A stretch of 15,000 nt of DNA from Botryococcus braunii. Lineage: Eukaryota > Chlorophyta > Trebouxiophyceae. This document shows positions 1 through 8,113 of this stretch, piece by piece. Numbering within the stretch: the first letter of the stretch is position 1; each line of letters starts with the position of its first letter. The DNA is taken from the NCBI GenBank assembly GCA_002005505.1, contig KV908683.1, positions 92,605-107,604 of the forward strand. The letters are read 5' to 3'. The translations under genes were made by a program, and so were the position numbers. Below the pieces are notes generated by a model. The model searched no databases, was not told the origin of the DNA, and worked only from the letters and a program-made list of their open reading frames with translations.

Positions 1-140
1 GATAAACTCAATTGAGATAAGGGCCAGTTTCCAAGGCTCTGAATCTCAACTCTGATATGAACTCGTGAAAAAGGGGCAGAACAGCGCAATTCAACGCGCT
101 GATCTGATAATACTAGGAGCGACTGAACGAAGTCTCAAGC

Positions 141-570
141 AGTCATTCCGTAGTGTTTTTGAGACGTCTTGTTGTCAAAAACCCTGACTCACAGCCTGAT
201 CTACATTCACTCTTATCTGTGTTTAGCATCGTGTATGCATGTTTCAGATCAAGAGAAGATCAGCCTGGTGAGGGTTATGTTCGTCGCTGACGTTAGTTGA
301 ACAGCCGTAAGTGTTGTTTATTTATCTTAATACTAATAATGTTATGGCTAATGTGCAGACCTGTTAAAACTGCTTCCACCTTGTGATGGTGTTGATGTTG
401 AGAGTATTCACATATCTGGTAAGCAGTTTATGCTGCACGTTCGCATGCAAGTAAGTTATCATGTGATAGTTACCAGCAAGACACTAATGGATTTAATATG
501 CACAGGATGACACATGTGTGTGTCTTATTATCTGTGATTTATAACATTAAATCCAAACTGGATCTTGCAG
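141..570 (+). repeat. LTR intron-containing unit (block A-intron 1-block B-intron 2-block C), 5' LTR
   Basis: Comparison with 611-862 divides this unit into block A (141-267), intron 1 (268-358, 91 nt), block B (359-418), intron 2 (419-505, 87 nt) and block C (506-570). Intron 1 starts GTGAGG, ends GTGCAG and has TACTAAT at 331-337, about 20 nt before its AG. Intron 2 starts GTAAGC, ends GCACAG and has CACTAAT at 482-488. These are ordinary spliceosomal signals. Both introns interrupt the open frame after the first codon position (phase 1), and intron 1 brings in a stop. Splicing itself is inferred, but the exact precision of the joined copy supports it strongly. Confidence 0.88.
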
Positions 571-610
571 GTAATCGTTAGATAGGTCAGTGTCGTATAC
601 TGCCCGTGTA

Positions 611-862
611 AGTCATTCCGTAGTGTTTTTGAGACGTCTTGTTGTCAAAAACCCTGACTCACAGCCTGATCTACATTCACTCTTATCTGTGTTTAGCATC
701 GTGTATGCATGTTTCAGATCAAGAGAAGATCAGCCTGACCTGTTAAAACTGCTTCCACCTTGTGATGGTGTTGATGTTGAGAGTATTCACATATCTGGAT
801 GACACATGTGTGTGTCTTATTATCTGTGATTTATAACATTAAATCCAAACTGGATCTTGCAG
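611..862 (+). repeat. LTR spliced (processed) copy of the same unit, 5' LTR
   Basis: Blocks A (611-737), B (738-797) and C (798-862) match 141-267, 359-418 and 506-570 and are joined exactly where the introns of the first unit lie. An open frame from a GTG at 590 runs to a TGA at 800-802 (70 codons), crossing both joints. It has no ATG and no family I recognise, so I do not call it a gene. It may be a relic of coding exons taken from a host transcript. Positions 571-610 form the linker between the two units. Confidence 0.88.
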
Positions 863-872
863 GATCCACAAT

Positions 873-886
873 GGTTATGGGCCCAC
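873..886 (+). promoter_or_regulatory. Primer-binding site complementary to the anticodon arm of initiator tRNA-Met
   Basis: Two bases after the 5' LTR is GGTTATGGGCCCAC, the exact complement of GTGGGCCCATAACC. That sequence is the anticodon stem-loop of plant-type initiator tRNA-Met, with CAU as anticodon. Most LTR elements use the CCA-ending 3' terminus of a tRNA. Drosophila copia is the classic exception, primed by the 5' half of initiator tRNA-Met cut in the anticodon loop. The match predicts the same mode here. The last bases (CAC) fit the plant form of the stem, not the animal form, which would give CAG. Confidence 0.8.
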
Positions 887-892
887 GCCCAT
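877..892 (+). promoter_or_regulatory. Hairpin overlapping primer site and ORF1 start codon
   Basis: ATGGGC (877-882) and GCCCAT (887-892) can pair around a CCAC loop. The second arm contains the AT of the ORF1 start codon (891-893). In RNA the hairpin would compete with primer annealing and could hide the start codon. A role is inference; the inverted repeat is seen directly. Confidence 0.4.
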
Positions 893-1511
893 GGAGCGAC
901 GACCATCTCTGTTGACGGACGACGAACTCAATCTGCTCCGCGAAGGGCACTTCCACTGTGATCTATGCAATAAGTGGGTGTCAGGAAAAGTTCCCATTGA
1001 AAACGTGAATCGTGCTATTGAACGTGGGACTGTTGTGTTCGAAGACTTTTGCCGAGAAGGTATTGAGCAAGAACGTCACCATCAAGCAAAGTTTAATCAT
1101 AACAAGATTAAGCTAGTTCAATCACTTGAAAACTCGAAGTATCCATTTCCTAAGGGTTCGCGTCGAACTTTTTCTCTTGACATTTGGGAAGCCAGACTGA
1201 TCGATAGAGAAATTTACTCTCAAAGACTTCAAGAACAATATACCACATTAGCTAGATACGAGATTCCGTTGGACTTCTCACATCACCGTTTATTGATCGA
1301 GTATGCTACCCTACTTGCATTGAGTAAAGGGGCTGGTGTATCGTTGAGTCCTTGGCTTGCACGAGACGAATCACCCTACGAAACTCTGAAAGACAAGCTT
1401 GCTGAGACGAACGCCTCAATTGTGAATGATTTAGAAGACGGTACAGAGCAAAGGTGCAGGTGTTACATTCCCAGACATGGCAACATTGGCTACGAACCCT
1501 ACCCCAGGTAA
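891..1511 (+). CDS. Extra ORF upstream of gag, function unknown
   Basis: A 206-codon ORF starts at the first long-ORF ATG after the primer site and ends at TAA 1509-1511. It overlaps the gag ORF by 35 nt in another frame (gag is +1 relative to it). Copia elements usually have one gag-pol ORF, so a separate leading protein is unusual. I recognise no family. Visible features are C23-x2-C26 followed by C54 and H63/H64, a possible single zinc site; a charged helical middle; and a C-terminal CRC cluster. It could be a nucleic-acid-binding or capsid-related protein, an acquired gene, or the original N-terminus of gag separated by a frameshift. The downstream ORF has its own ATG in a good context (GACATGG), so re-initiation or leaky scanning could express it without frameshifting. 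Confidence 0.7.
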   Translation: MERRPSLLTDDELNLLREGHFHCDLCNKWVSGKVPIENVNRAIERGTVVFEDFCREGIEQERHHQAKFNHNKIKLVQSLENSKYPFPKGSRRTFSLDIWEARLIDREIYSQRLQEQYTTLARYEIPLDFSHHRLLIEYATLLALSKGAGVSLSPWLARDESPYETLKDKLAETNASIVNDLEDGTEQRCRCYIPRHGNIGYEPYPR

Positions 1512-2991
1512 TCCATCTAATCCACAAGGAAATCAACCCTCAGCTGGCAATACTAGTCAGTCTGCCCAGTCAGGTAATAGCATAGATCAGACAAACCCTG
1601 TGTATACCAATCTAAAACTGGTTCAGGCGTTAGACCTGGATTGTGAAAACGGTTTTAGATGGCAAAAGGATGTTCTGAATGTTGCTAATAGCAAACGTAT
1701 TAAGATGTGTCTAGACGAAGAGCATCCTAATACAGCAGGAGACTCTCTTGCTATGAGTCTTCTAACTCAGAAAATTCCTGACGTTTGGGTGGACATGGCA
1801 TTGGACATGCCAAACGCAAAGCAGGCCTATGACTGGCTGCTGCGCAAGTTCACTGGTGGCCACAATGAGGAGTTAATGAGGAAATGGTCTAAGGTCTTGG
1901 ACTATGGGCGTATCGATGAGGGTCAGGAGTACCATTCATATGTTGCCAGGAAGTTCAGGATTGCAAGAGGTCTACAAGCCAATAATCACCCATGCTCTGA
2001 TGGTAGGCTAAAAATGGGGATTGTAGAGGGTTTGCCCAAGCATTTTGACCATGCCAAATCAAATCTCTACACCTCCTGTCTTCGTGAGGATGAGGACAAG
2101 GTCACACTCAATATTCAGGCATGTTCAAGGTTGCTTGGAATTGATGAATTTAAGGCTCCCTCACCATCAGTCAATCTTATCAATCCAGTCAGAGGTCCCC
2201 CTCGCCCCAGGAACGCTCCAGGATCCAGGCCACCAGGGATGCCAGAAGATCTGCTTGACAACTTCAGGGGCTGCTGGCACTGCTTGGAAGATGGACATAC
2301 CAGAAACGTGTGTCCAAAACTTATAGCTGAGAAAGAAAAAAGGGCTGCCCTCATTTCAGCACGCAAGAATCAAGCCAATCCAGTTGGAGGTATTGCATTG
2401 GGGGACTCTTCTGACTCAGGTAATCCATTCTCTAGATGGGTGGTAGACTCAGGAGCCTCAACACACATATGCAATGATGTTAGACTAATGCAAAACATTC
2501 ACTGGTATACACAGCCAAAGGGTCTAAATTTGGCAACTGGTGAACATGTTGCACAACGCAAGGCATGTGGTTCTGTGTGCTTAGTAGATGAAATGGGGAA
2601 CATGTGTAAACTTAAAAATGTTGAATATGTACCTACTGCAATTGAAAATTTGTTGTCGGTCTCTAGTGCAGTAACAGATGGCATTCAGTTTACAAACAAT
2701 TCACATGGAGAGATTATCAGTATGTACAGTAATGCCTCAAAATTCATCTCTGAAGTCAGAAAAGAAAGAGGACTGTATTTTGTTTACTGCTTGTGCTGCA
2801 AAATTCAGCTCTCACATAGTGTTGGATATGCTCACAAATGCTCTGAATATGATTTGTGGCATCAACGCTTAGGACATCCAGGAAGTAAAAACCTGGAACG
2901 ACTGCAGACTGAAGATATGGTGAAGGGATGTGGCATCCTTTACAGGGTTCCGTGCCCAACGGTACCCCCACAAAATTTTTCGGTTAGTTAG
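1477..2991 (+). CDS. Gag-protease polyprotein (5' part of copia pol), interrupted
   Basis: This ORF makes the capsid and the element's own protease. Residues about 50-230 look like the copia gag (UBN2-type) region, with conserved tryptophans. Residues 266-279 are a CX2CX4HX4C zinc knuckle for RNA binding. The aspartic-protease active site DSGAST begins at residue 324. LGHPG at 465-469 starts the pre-integrase zinc finger, whose first histidines (WH...H) are present. From about codon 485 the frame enters the inserted DNA and stops at 2989-2991, so the last few residues are not element sequence. In an intact element the frame would continue into integrase, whose matching CxxC half is found at 4328. 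ATG 1477 is in a favourable context and overlaps the end of the preceding ORF. Confidence 0.9.
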   Translation: MATLATNPTPGNPSNPQGNQPSAGNTSQSAQSGNSIDQTNPVYTNLKLVQALDLDCENGFRWQKDVLNVANSKRIKMCLDEEHPNTAGDSLAMSLLTQKIPDVWVDMALDMPNAKQAYDWLLRKFTGGHNEELMRKWSKVLDYGRIDEGQEYHSYVARKFRIARGLQANNHPCSDGRLKMGIVEGLPKHFDHAKSNLYTSCLREDEDKVTLNIQACSRLLGIDEFKAPSPSVNLINPVRGPPRPRNAPGSRPPGMPEDLLDNFRGCWHCLEDGHTRNVCPKLIAEKEKRAALISARKNQANPVGGIALGDSSDSGNPFSRWVVDSGASTHICNDVRLMQNIHWYTQPKGLNLATGEHVAQRKACGSVCLVDEMGNMCKLKNVEYVPTAIENLLSVSSAVTDGIQFTNNSHGEIISMYSNASKFISEVRKERGLYFVYCLCCKIQLSHSVGYAHKCSEYDLWHQRLGHPGSKNLERLQTEDMVKGCGILYRVPCPTVPPQNFSVS

Positions 2992-4302
2992 CGAGATTCA
3001 GTCGGGCTGCGGGGTTATAAATGTAGGTTCGAATCGATTGGTCGGATCGCCACCCGGGTTTGTGAGGCCCCGGGACCTAGCACTTGGGAGGGACTTACTG
3101 GACTGCTCCCGGTCTTGCGACCGGTCTTTCGGACGATAACCGGAGGATGGCTTCGATCACGGTTAGGCTGGCTCGGCTCTGACTGGTGGGGCTGGACTCA
3201 TTCGGTGCCTAGTAATCGTGAGATTTTCTTTGTACTATAAGTATTCTTAAAGGTGTTTCGATCTTTGGGGTGTGGATTTTCTTCCTGTTGTAATTCCTTT
3301 AGTGTCTACGTGGGTGTGGGATCGGTAGTCGGGCGGCGTCGTTCTGGCTCCTTACTTACTTTTCAGATATTGCTCATTTCGTACGGGTGCCTACAATGTG
3401 AGTTGCTTAAAGTTCTTGGTTAATTTCAAGTGGTGCGCGGGTTGTTTCCGAAGTGTTATGAAGAAGTTTTACGGACAGGGTAGTTTCTCGGCCTAAACTA
3501 CTTTGCTATTTTATTGTTCACGCAGGTCTATCACTATGACAGGTCAATTATATCAATATACTTTCACAATTAATACAAATTCACGTGTTACCTTGCAAAT
3601 CAAGTACTGTTACTCGTACGATCGTCCGGCCTAACCCGGCAAGTTAGTAGTGTCACAAAACACAATAACACTGCAAGTAAAGTGTCTCAAATACAGTTCA
3701 AATAACAGGTCAAACAATCAACATCCCTATTTCGCCGGGGCCGCGGACAGACACGGAGTTGGGGCGCTATGCTTTACACGCAACTTTCCGAATTATACTG
3801 TTCCTTGTGGGCCGGAGGCTGAGCCCCTAATATACACTCCCCTCTAGTAATACGTACAGCTTCCCAAGCCGTATTAACACATGCCCTCACATGATCAAGG
3901 GCGGCTAAAAGACTGCCAACACATCGATCAGCGGACGGCTAAAAGTCAAAGTTCCTCGTGCCGAACTGCATGGCACCTACCGAGTACCAAAGTCTCCGCG
4001 AACATTCAATTCCAACCGTTGCTTCGAATGAAATCACCGGAATACACAATTTTGCCCCTAGGACCTAAATCAGGGACAAATACCCCAGTCCAGGTACAAA
4101 AGGGTAAAGACAAGCGCCGTTTTTCCACGACTTTATGAAACGTCAAATAAGAGCCATAATAAAAGCTGTACAAGTCCGATTGAGGGTCGTTTACTAATCA
4201 CCTTTGTGGCTACGCCAAATACACACATTGTCAGTTTAAATCAATCGGATGGCCACCAATGTACACGGTCACACTCCAGTTCACGATAGCTACATCTCTG
4301 TC
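2931..4302. mobile_element. Unidentified ~1.3-1.4 kb insertion in the pre-integrase region
   Basis: The two halves of the pre-integrase zinc finger (WH/LGHPG ending near 2930, CDVC at 4328) are separated by DNA with many stops, no recognisable protein and a different composition. The ends are given as outer bounds. Two short direct repeats could be the target duplication: GGATG (2926-2930 and 4247-4251), which would also restore frame, or TCCTT (2936-2940 and 4303-4307), which leaves ACAG-like ends. A weak inverted similarity joins 2962-3005 to 4176-4213 (CCACAAA, TTAGT and TCGG blocks in common), suggesting diverged terminal inverted repeats of a non-autonomous DNA element. The family is unknown. 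An intron is unlikely, because good splice signals are not seen at the edges. Confidence 0.6.
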
Positions 4303-6553
4303 TCCTTGCTTACATGGTCATTCACTGTGTGATGTGTGTGTGATGGGCAAGCAGACTAAAGAGAGCTACCAAAGATCCCCAGTATCAGCAACTGAACGTC
4401 TTCAGCTGTTGCACTTGGATGTGATTGGTGAGCTACCAATTCCAGGAGCTGAGGGTCAACGCTACATGCTCACAGTACTAGATGATTACTCTAGAGCTGG
4501 TGAATCCGTAGCATTGACTTCCAAGTCCCAGGTGGGTGGTGCTGTTAAAACAATCATCCTGTACTTGGAAAATCAGACTAATCACAATGTAAAGGTGGTT
4601 AGGTCTGATAGGGGAAGTGAGTTTGTAAATGCTGACTTGCTTGACTTTTTTCAGTCTAAAGGGATCAGACATGAAACGTCTGCTCCTTATACCCCTCAAC
4701 AAAATGGAAGAGCAGAACGTTTTAACAGATCCTTGAAGGAGAAAGTTAGAATGCTTCTTTTGCAGGCAAAAGCTCCACAGAGCATGTGGGCAGATGCACT
4801 TCCAACAGCTGTTAGGTTGTTAAATCTCAGAGCAGTAAAGGGGAAGACAGCCACTCCCTATGAACTGCTGTTTGGGAGGAAACCATCAGTGCACTACTTG
4901 AGAGTGTGGGGATGTTTGGCGTTTATCAAAATACCAGACAAGGATCTGTCAGCCGTTTCAGCCAGATCTGAGGCTGGGATGTTTGTGGGATATGAGCCTG
5001 CATCAAAGGCCTACAGAGTTAAGGTGGGGAACAAGGTAAAGGTGTCAAAGAACGTCAAATTCTTTGAAGACAAATTAGGAATTCATGCTCTCACTCCCAG
5101 TAATTCTCTCACTGCTGAATTCTCCCATGAGATAAATTTTGATCAAGTTCCATGCACTAATGATGGGGATGATTGGGATTTTGTACCGGTAGACCTCACT
5201 GGTGCATTGGAATTAAACAGGGAAGCTGGAAGGGGTATTGCTCCAACTCTCCCAGCTAACATGGAAGTCATGCACAGGATGAATGATATCCTGAGAGGCT
5301 TGGGAACAGCGGAAGAGAGTGGTCCGAGTGGGTTATCTGAGCCAGGAGCTACAGGGGAAGGAGTAGTGGACACTGGGAACATGCAAAATCCAGTGTCACA
5401 TGCACCAGATAGTTCAGGTGATGAATCAGATAATCAATCTCCTGCTGAAATCAGTGACTCATTTGAGGAAATGCAAGGTGGTGCCAGGAATGGTGGAGGT
5501 AGATACGAACTGAGGCAAACTTTGGCAGAACCAGACAGGTATGTTCCGGGTACATACCACATTGGGGAAACGCCAGTTACATATGCATCAGAAATAATCC
5601 CTCCAAATCAAAATGGTGCACAAGAGCAAGTAAAATTATCATCCAAGAATATCAAGGTTCCAGAGGACTGGTGGGAGGCTAAAAAATCCCCACAGTGGCC
5701 ATATTGGTTAGAAGCAATGAATGAAGAGATGGATTCTATAGACTCTCATGAAACGTTTGAATATTGTGAGAGACCCTCTGATGCCAAAATTATTCCTTTA
5801 AAATGGGTCTATGCTCTAAAGACTGACAGTTTTGGTGATATTGTCAGATTTAAGGCGAGACTGGTGGCACAAGGATGCAAGCAAAGGCCAGGTGTTGACT
5901 ACTTTGAAACATTCGCTCCAGTAAGTACACACACATCTAGGAGGGTGCTGTTAAATCTGGCTACGTCAAATGGGTGGAAAGTTCACCAAGTTGATGTGAA
6001 AACAGCATTCCTAAATGGAACACTGGATGAGGAAGTATATGTAGCCCAACCTCCCTGTTTCTTTAATGGCGATTCCAATGTTGTGTGCAAGCTACTAAGA
6101 TCCTTGTATGGTCTGAAGCAAGCACCACGTGCATGGCACAAGTGTCTAGTTGAAGAGCTTGGAAAATTTGGGTTTATAGCCTGTCAAAGTGATCCAGCGC
6201 TCTTCATTAACAAGGAGTCATTCAAGTCATACGTATACTTGTTGGTATATGTAGATGATTTGCTGATTGTGAGTGAGGATGTGGAATGTATTCAGTGTGT
6301 TAAGCAACAGCTGACTAGCATATTCTCAATTCACGATCTTGGGGAGATAAAGTCATTTTTGGGTTGTGAAATCAAGATAAATGAATCTTCACATACTCTA
6401 AAAATGACTAATGTTCTAAAAATTGAGAAATTGGTGGAAGAATATGGGCTGCCTGATCAGGGGAAGGAGGTTGATACACCCATGTCAGGTTCCTTCTTGC
6501 CTACCCAAATGCCTGAACCTCCTAAAGGGATGACTGGAGAGCAGATTGGATAA
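4259..6553 (+). CDS. Copia Pol: integrase and reverse transcriptase, truncated by in-frame TAA
   Basis: This is the main enzyme region. C24-x2-C27 completes the pre-integrase zinc finger. The integrase core has D54, D117 and E153, with 35 residues between the last two (DD35E), and joins cDNA to the genome. A variable acidic linker spans about 285-470. Reverse transcriptase runs from about 513 to 745 with RFKARLVAQG, catalytic D579 (QVDVKTAF), YGLKQAPRAW and the YVDD box at 664-667. The frame is open back to 4184, and the ATG at 4259 lies near or within the inserted DNA, so it is only a nominal start. TAA at 6551-6553 ends the frame; the same frame resumes at once with typical copia sequence, so this is one base change and not the natural end of the protein. 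Confidence 0.93.
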   Translation: MYTVTLQFTIATSLSPCLHGHSLCDVCVMGKQTKESYQRSPVSATERLQLLHLDVIGELPIPGAEGQRYMLTVLDDYSRAGESVALTSKSQVGGAVKTIILYLENQTNHNVKVVRSDRGSEFVNADLLDFFQSKGIRHETSAPYTPQQNGRAERFNRSLKEKVRMLLLQAKAPQSMWADALPTAVRLLNLRAVKGKTATPYELLFGRKPSVHYLRVWGCLAFIKIPDKDLSAVSARSEAGMFVGYEPASKAYRVKVGNKVKVSKNVKFFEDKLGIHALTPSNSLTAEFSHEINFDQVPCTNDGDDWDFVPVDLTGALELNREAGRGIAPTLPANMEVMHRMNDILRGLGTAEESGPSGLSEPGATGEGVVDTGNMQNPVSHAPDSSGDESDNQSPAEISDSFEEMQGGARNGGGRYELRQTLAEPDRYVPGTYHIGETPVTYASEIIPPNQNGAQEQVKLSSKNIKVPEDWWEAKKSPQWPYWLEAMNEEMDSIDSHETFEYCERPSDAKIIPLKWVYALKTDSFGDIVRFKARLVAQGCKQRPGVDYFETFAPVSTHTSRRVLLNLATSNGWKVHQVDVKTAFLNGTLDEEVYVAQPPCFFNGDSNVVCKLLRSLYGLKQAPRAWHKCLVEELGKFGFIACQSDPALFINKESFKSYVYLLVYVDDLLIVSEDVECIQCVKQQLTSIFSIHDLGEIKSFLGCEIKINESSHTLKMTNVLKIEKLVEEYGLPDQGKEVDTPMSGSFLPTQMPEPPKGMTGEQIG

Positions 6554-7234
6554 GGAATTCCCTTACCAGAAGGTCACAGGTATTTAGAATTAATTGGTTC
6601 ACTACAGTATTTGTCAACAACTACAAGGCCTGATATTTCTCAAGCTGTGGGGATGTTGAGCAGATTTAGAGGACAGCCAACAACATCCCATTGGAATGGA
6701 GCAATTAGAGTACTGAGGTACCTCAACTGCACCAAATACATGGGAATTAAGTATACTGGATCAAATAAAAATGAACTGGTATGCTTTGTGGATGCAGATT
6801 TTGCAGGTGATCTGGACAGTAGAAAATCCACAACTGGGTTTGTGTTTCTATTGAACGGATCTGCTGTATCCTGGTCAAGTAAGAGGCAAACTTCCATAGC
6901 AACATCCACTGTGGAGTCTGAATACATTGCTGTGAGTGCAGCAGTGAAAGAAGCCATGTGGGTGGGAAGTATGCTCTGTGAGTTGGGAGAAGAGATCACA
7001 TGTGTAACCATGTATTGTGATAATCAGGGGTGTGTGTCAAACCTGAGAAATCACATGGTCTCTAAACACACTAAACACATTAGTGTGAGTTATCATCATG
7101 CACGAGAGAAGGTGGTTTGGGGTCAGATTGATCCTACATATGTGCCAACTACTGAAAATGTAGCTGACATGTTCACAAAGCCACTAGCATCTACTGTTTT
7201 TGAAAGGCATCGTAACATGTTGGGAATGCAGTAA
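6554..7234 (+). CDS. Copia Pol: end of RT and RNase H, behind the in-frame stop
   Basis: Without a frame change, the codons after TAA 6551 read into the conserved segment LPEGHRYLELIGSLQYL and then TTRPDI, which link RT to RNase H in copia proteins. RNase H, which removes RNA from the RNA:cDNA hybrid, shows its acidic residues: D in FVDADF (6791), E in STVESEY (6914) and D in YCDNQG (7019). The copia C-terminal signature VADMFTKPL precedes the natural stop at 7232-7234. No proper ATG is positioned for independent translation, since the TTG at 6611 lies within the conserved part. The protein therefore needs stop readthrough or help from another copy. Confidence 0.9.
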   Translation, partial: GIPLPEGHRYLELIGSLQYLSTTTRPDISQAVGMLSRFRGQPTTSHWNGAIRVLRYLNCTKYMGIKYTGSNKNELVCFVDADFAGDLDSRKSTTGFVFLLNGSAVSWSSKRQTSIATSTVESEYIAVSAAVKEAMWVGSMLCELGEEITCVTMYCDNQGCVSNLRNHMVSKHTKHISVSYHHAREKVVWGQIDPTYVPTTENVADMFTKPLASTVFERHRNMLGMQ

Positions 7235-7261
7235 CTGAATGTTGGGATGTCCTGAAAGTAC

Positions 7262-7271
7262 AAGGGGAAGA
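7262..7271 (+). promoter_or_regulatory. Polypurine tract
   Basis: AAGGGGAAGA lies one base before the TGTTGGA end of the 3' LTR. It is the expected primer for plus-strand DNA synthesis. Position and composition together fix the LTR boundary at 7273. Confidence 0.88.
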
Positions 7272-7416
7272 TTGTTGGAGTTTGTGTACTGTCAGGACAA
7301 TCCAAAGATGACAATTCTAACCTGAATAAAATTAGCTGTATAGTTGATCATGTGTTCAACTCAAGGGAACATCCTTGATGAACAGCCAGTGGTTTTTATG
7401 GCCACAAGTAGAAACG

Positions 7417-7422
7417 TATAAA
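7417..7422 (+). promoter_or_regulatory. TATA-like box in 3' LTR
   Basis: TATAAA lies about 145 bp into the LTR, a usual place for the U3 promoter. Transcription would then start near 7447, making U3 about 175 bp and leaving the whole intron/processed array downstream, in R-U5 (the RNA leader). The equivalent box of the 5' LTR is just outside the window. The call rests on sequence only. Confidence 0.5.
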
Positions 7423-7643
7423 GCACATAAGAACATGGTGGAGAAAGTCCTTCTTGCTGCTTGTGGCTATTAGAATTGAGTTTATCCAAATTGTTAATAA
7501 CGTGATAAACTCAATTGAGATAAGGGCCAGTTTCCAAGGCTCTGAATCTCAACTCTGATATGAACTCGTGAAAAAGGGGCAGAACAGCGCAATTCAACGC
7601 GCTGATCTGATAATACTAGGAGCGACTGAACGAAGTCTCAAGC

Positions 7644-8073
7644 AGTCATTCCGTAGTGTTTTTGAGACGTCTTGTTGTCAAAAACCCTGACTCACAGCCT
7701 GATCTACATTCACTCTTATCTGTGTTTAGCATCGTGTATGCATGTTTCAGATCAAGAGAAGATCAGCCTGGTGAGGCTTATGTTCGTCGCTGACGTTAGT
7801 TGAACAGCCGTAAGTGTTGTTTATTTATCTTAATACTAATAATGTTATGGCTAATGTGCAGACCTGTTAAAACTGCTTCCACCTTGTGATGGTGTTGATG
7901 TTGAGAGTATTCACATATCTGGTAAGCAGTTTATGCTGCACGTTCGCATGCAAGTAAGTTATCATGTGATAGTTACCAGCAAGACACTAATGGATTTAAT
8001 ATGCACAGGATGACACATGTGTGTGTCTTATTATCTGTGATTTATAACATTAAATCCAAACTGGATCTTGCAG
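7644..8073 (+). repeat. LTR intron-containing unit, 3' LTR copy
   Basis: This is the partner of 141-570, offset by 7503. Intron 1 is 7771-7861 and intron 2 is 7922-8008. The only LTR difference in the window is at 7777 (C here, G at 274), inside intron 1 and 7 nt from its 5' end. The donor is GTGAGG in both copies. Confidence 0.88.
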
Positions 8074-8113
8074 GTAATCGTTAGATAGGTCAGTGTCGTA
8101 TACTGCCCGTGTA

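Larger units (their letters stand above)
1..870 (+). repeat. 5' LTR (3' 870 bp; first ~231 bp outside window)
   Basis: Positions 1-870 align without gaps to 7504-8373, with one mismatch (G274/C7777). The shared sequence ends at GGATCCACA and then diverges into the primer-binding site here and into host flank in the 3' copy, which fixes the inner end at 870. The part not seen corresponds to 7273-7503 and includes the TATA-like box. It holds the intron-containing unit 141-570 and the spliced unit 611-862, described separately. Confidence 0.95.

Noticed and set aside
590..802. 70-codon frame in the LTR as an active gene (and its copy at 8093-8305)
   Set aside because: It starts only at GTG, lies in the processed unit and matches no family known to me. 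It is kept as a possible exon relic.
3026..3035. GGTTCGAATC, a tRNA/SINE B-box-like word in the insertion
   Set aside because: The surrounding sequence does not fold into a T arm and the upstream A-box fit is poor, so neither a tRNA gene nor a SINE is supported.
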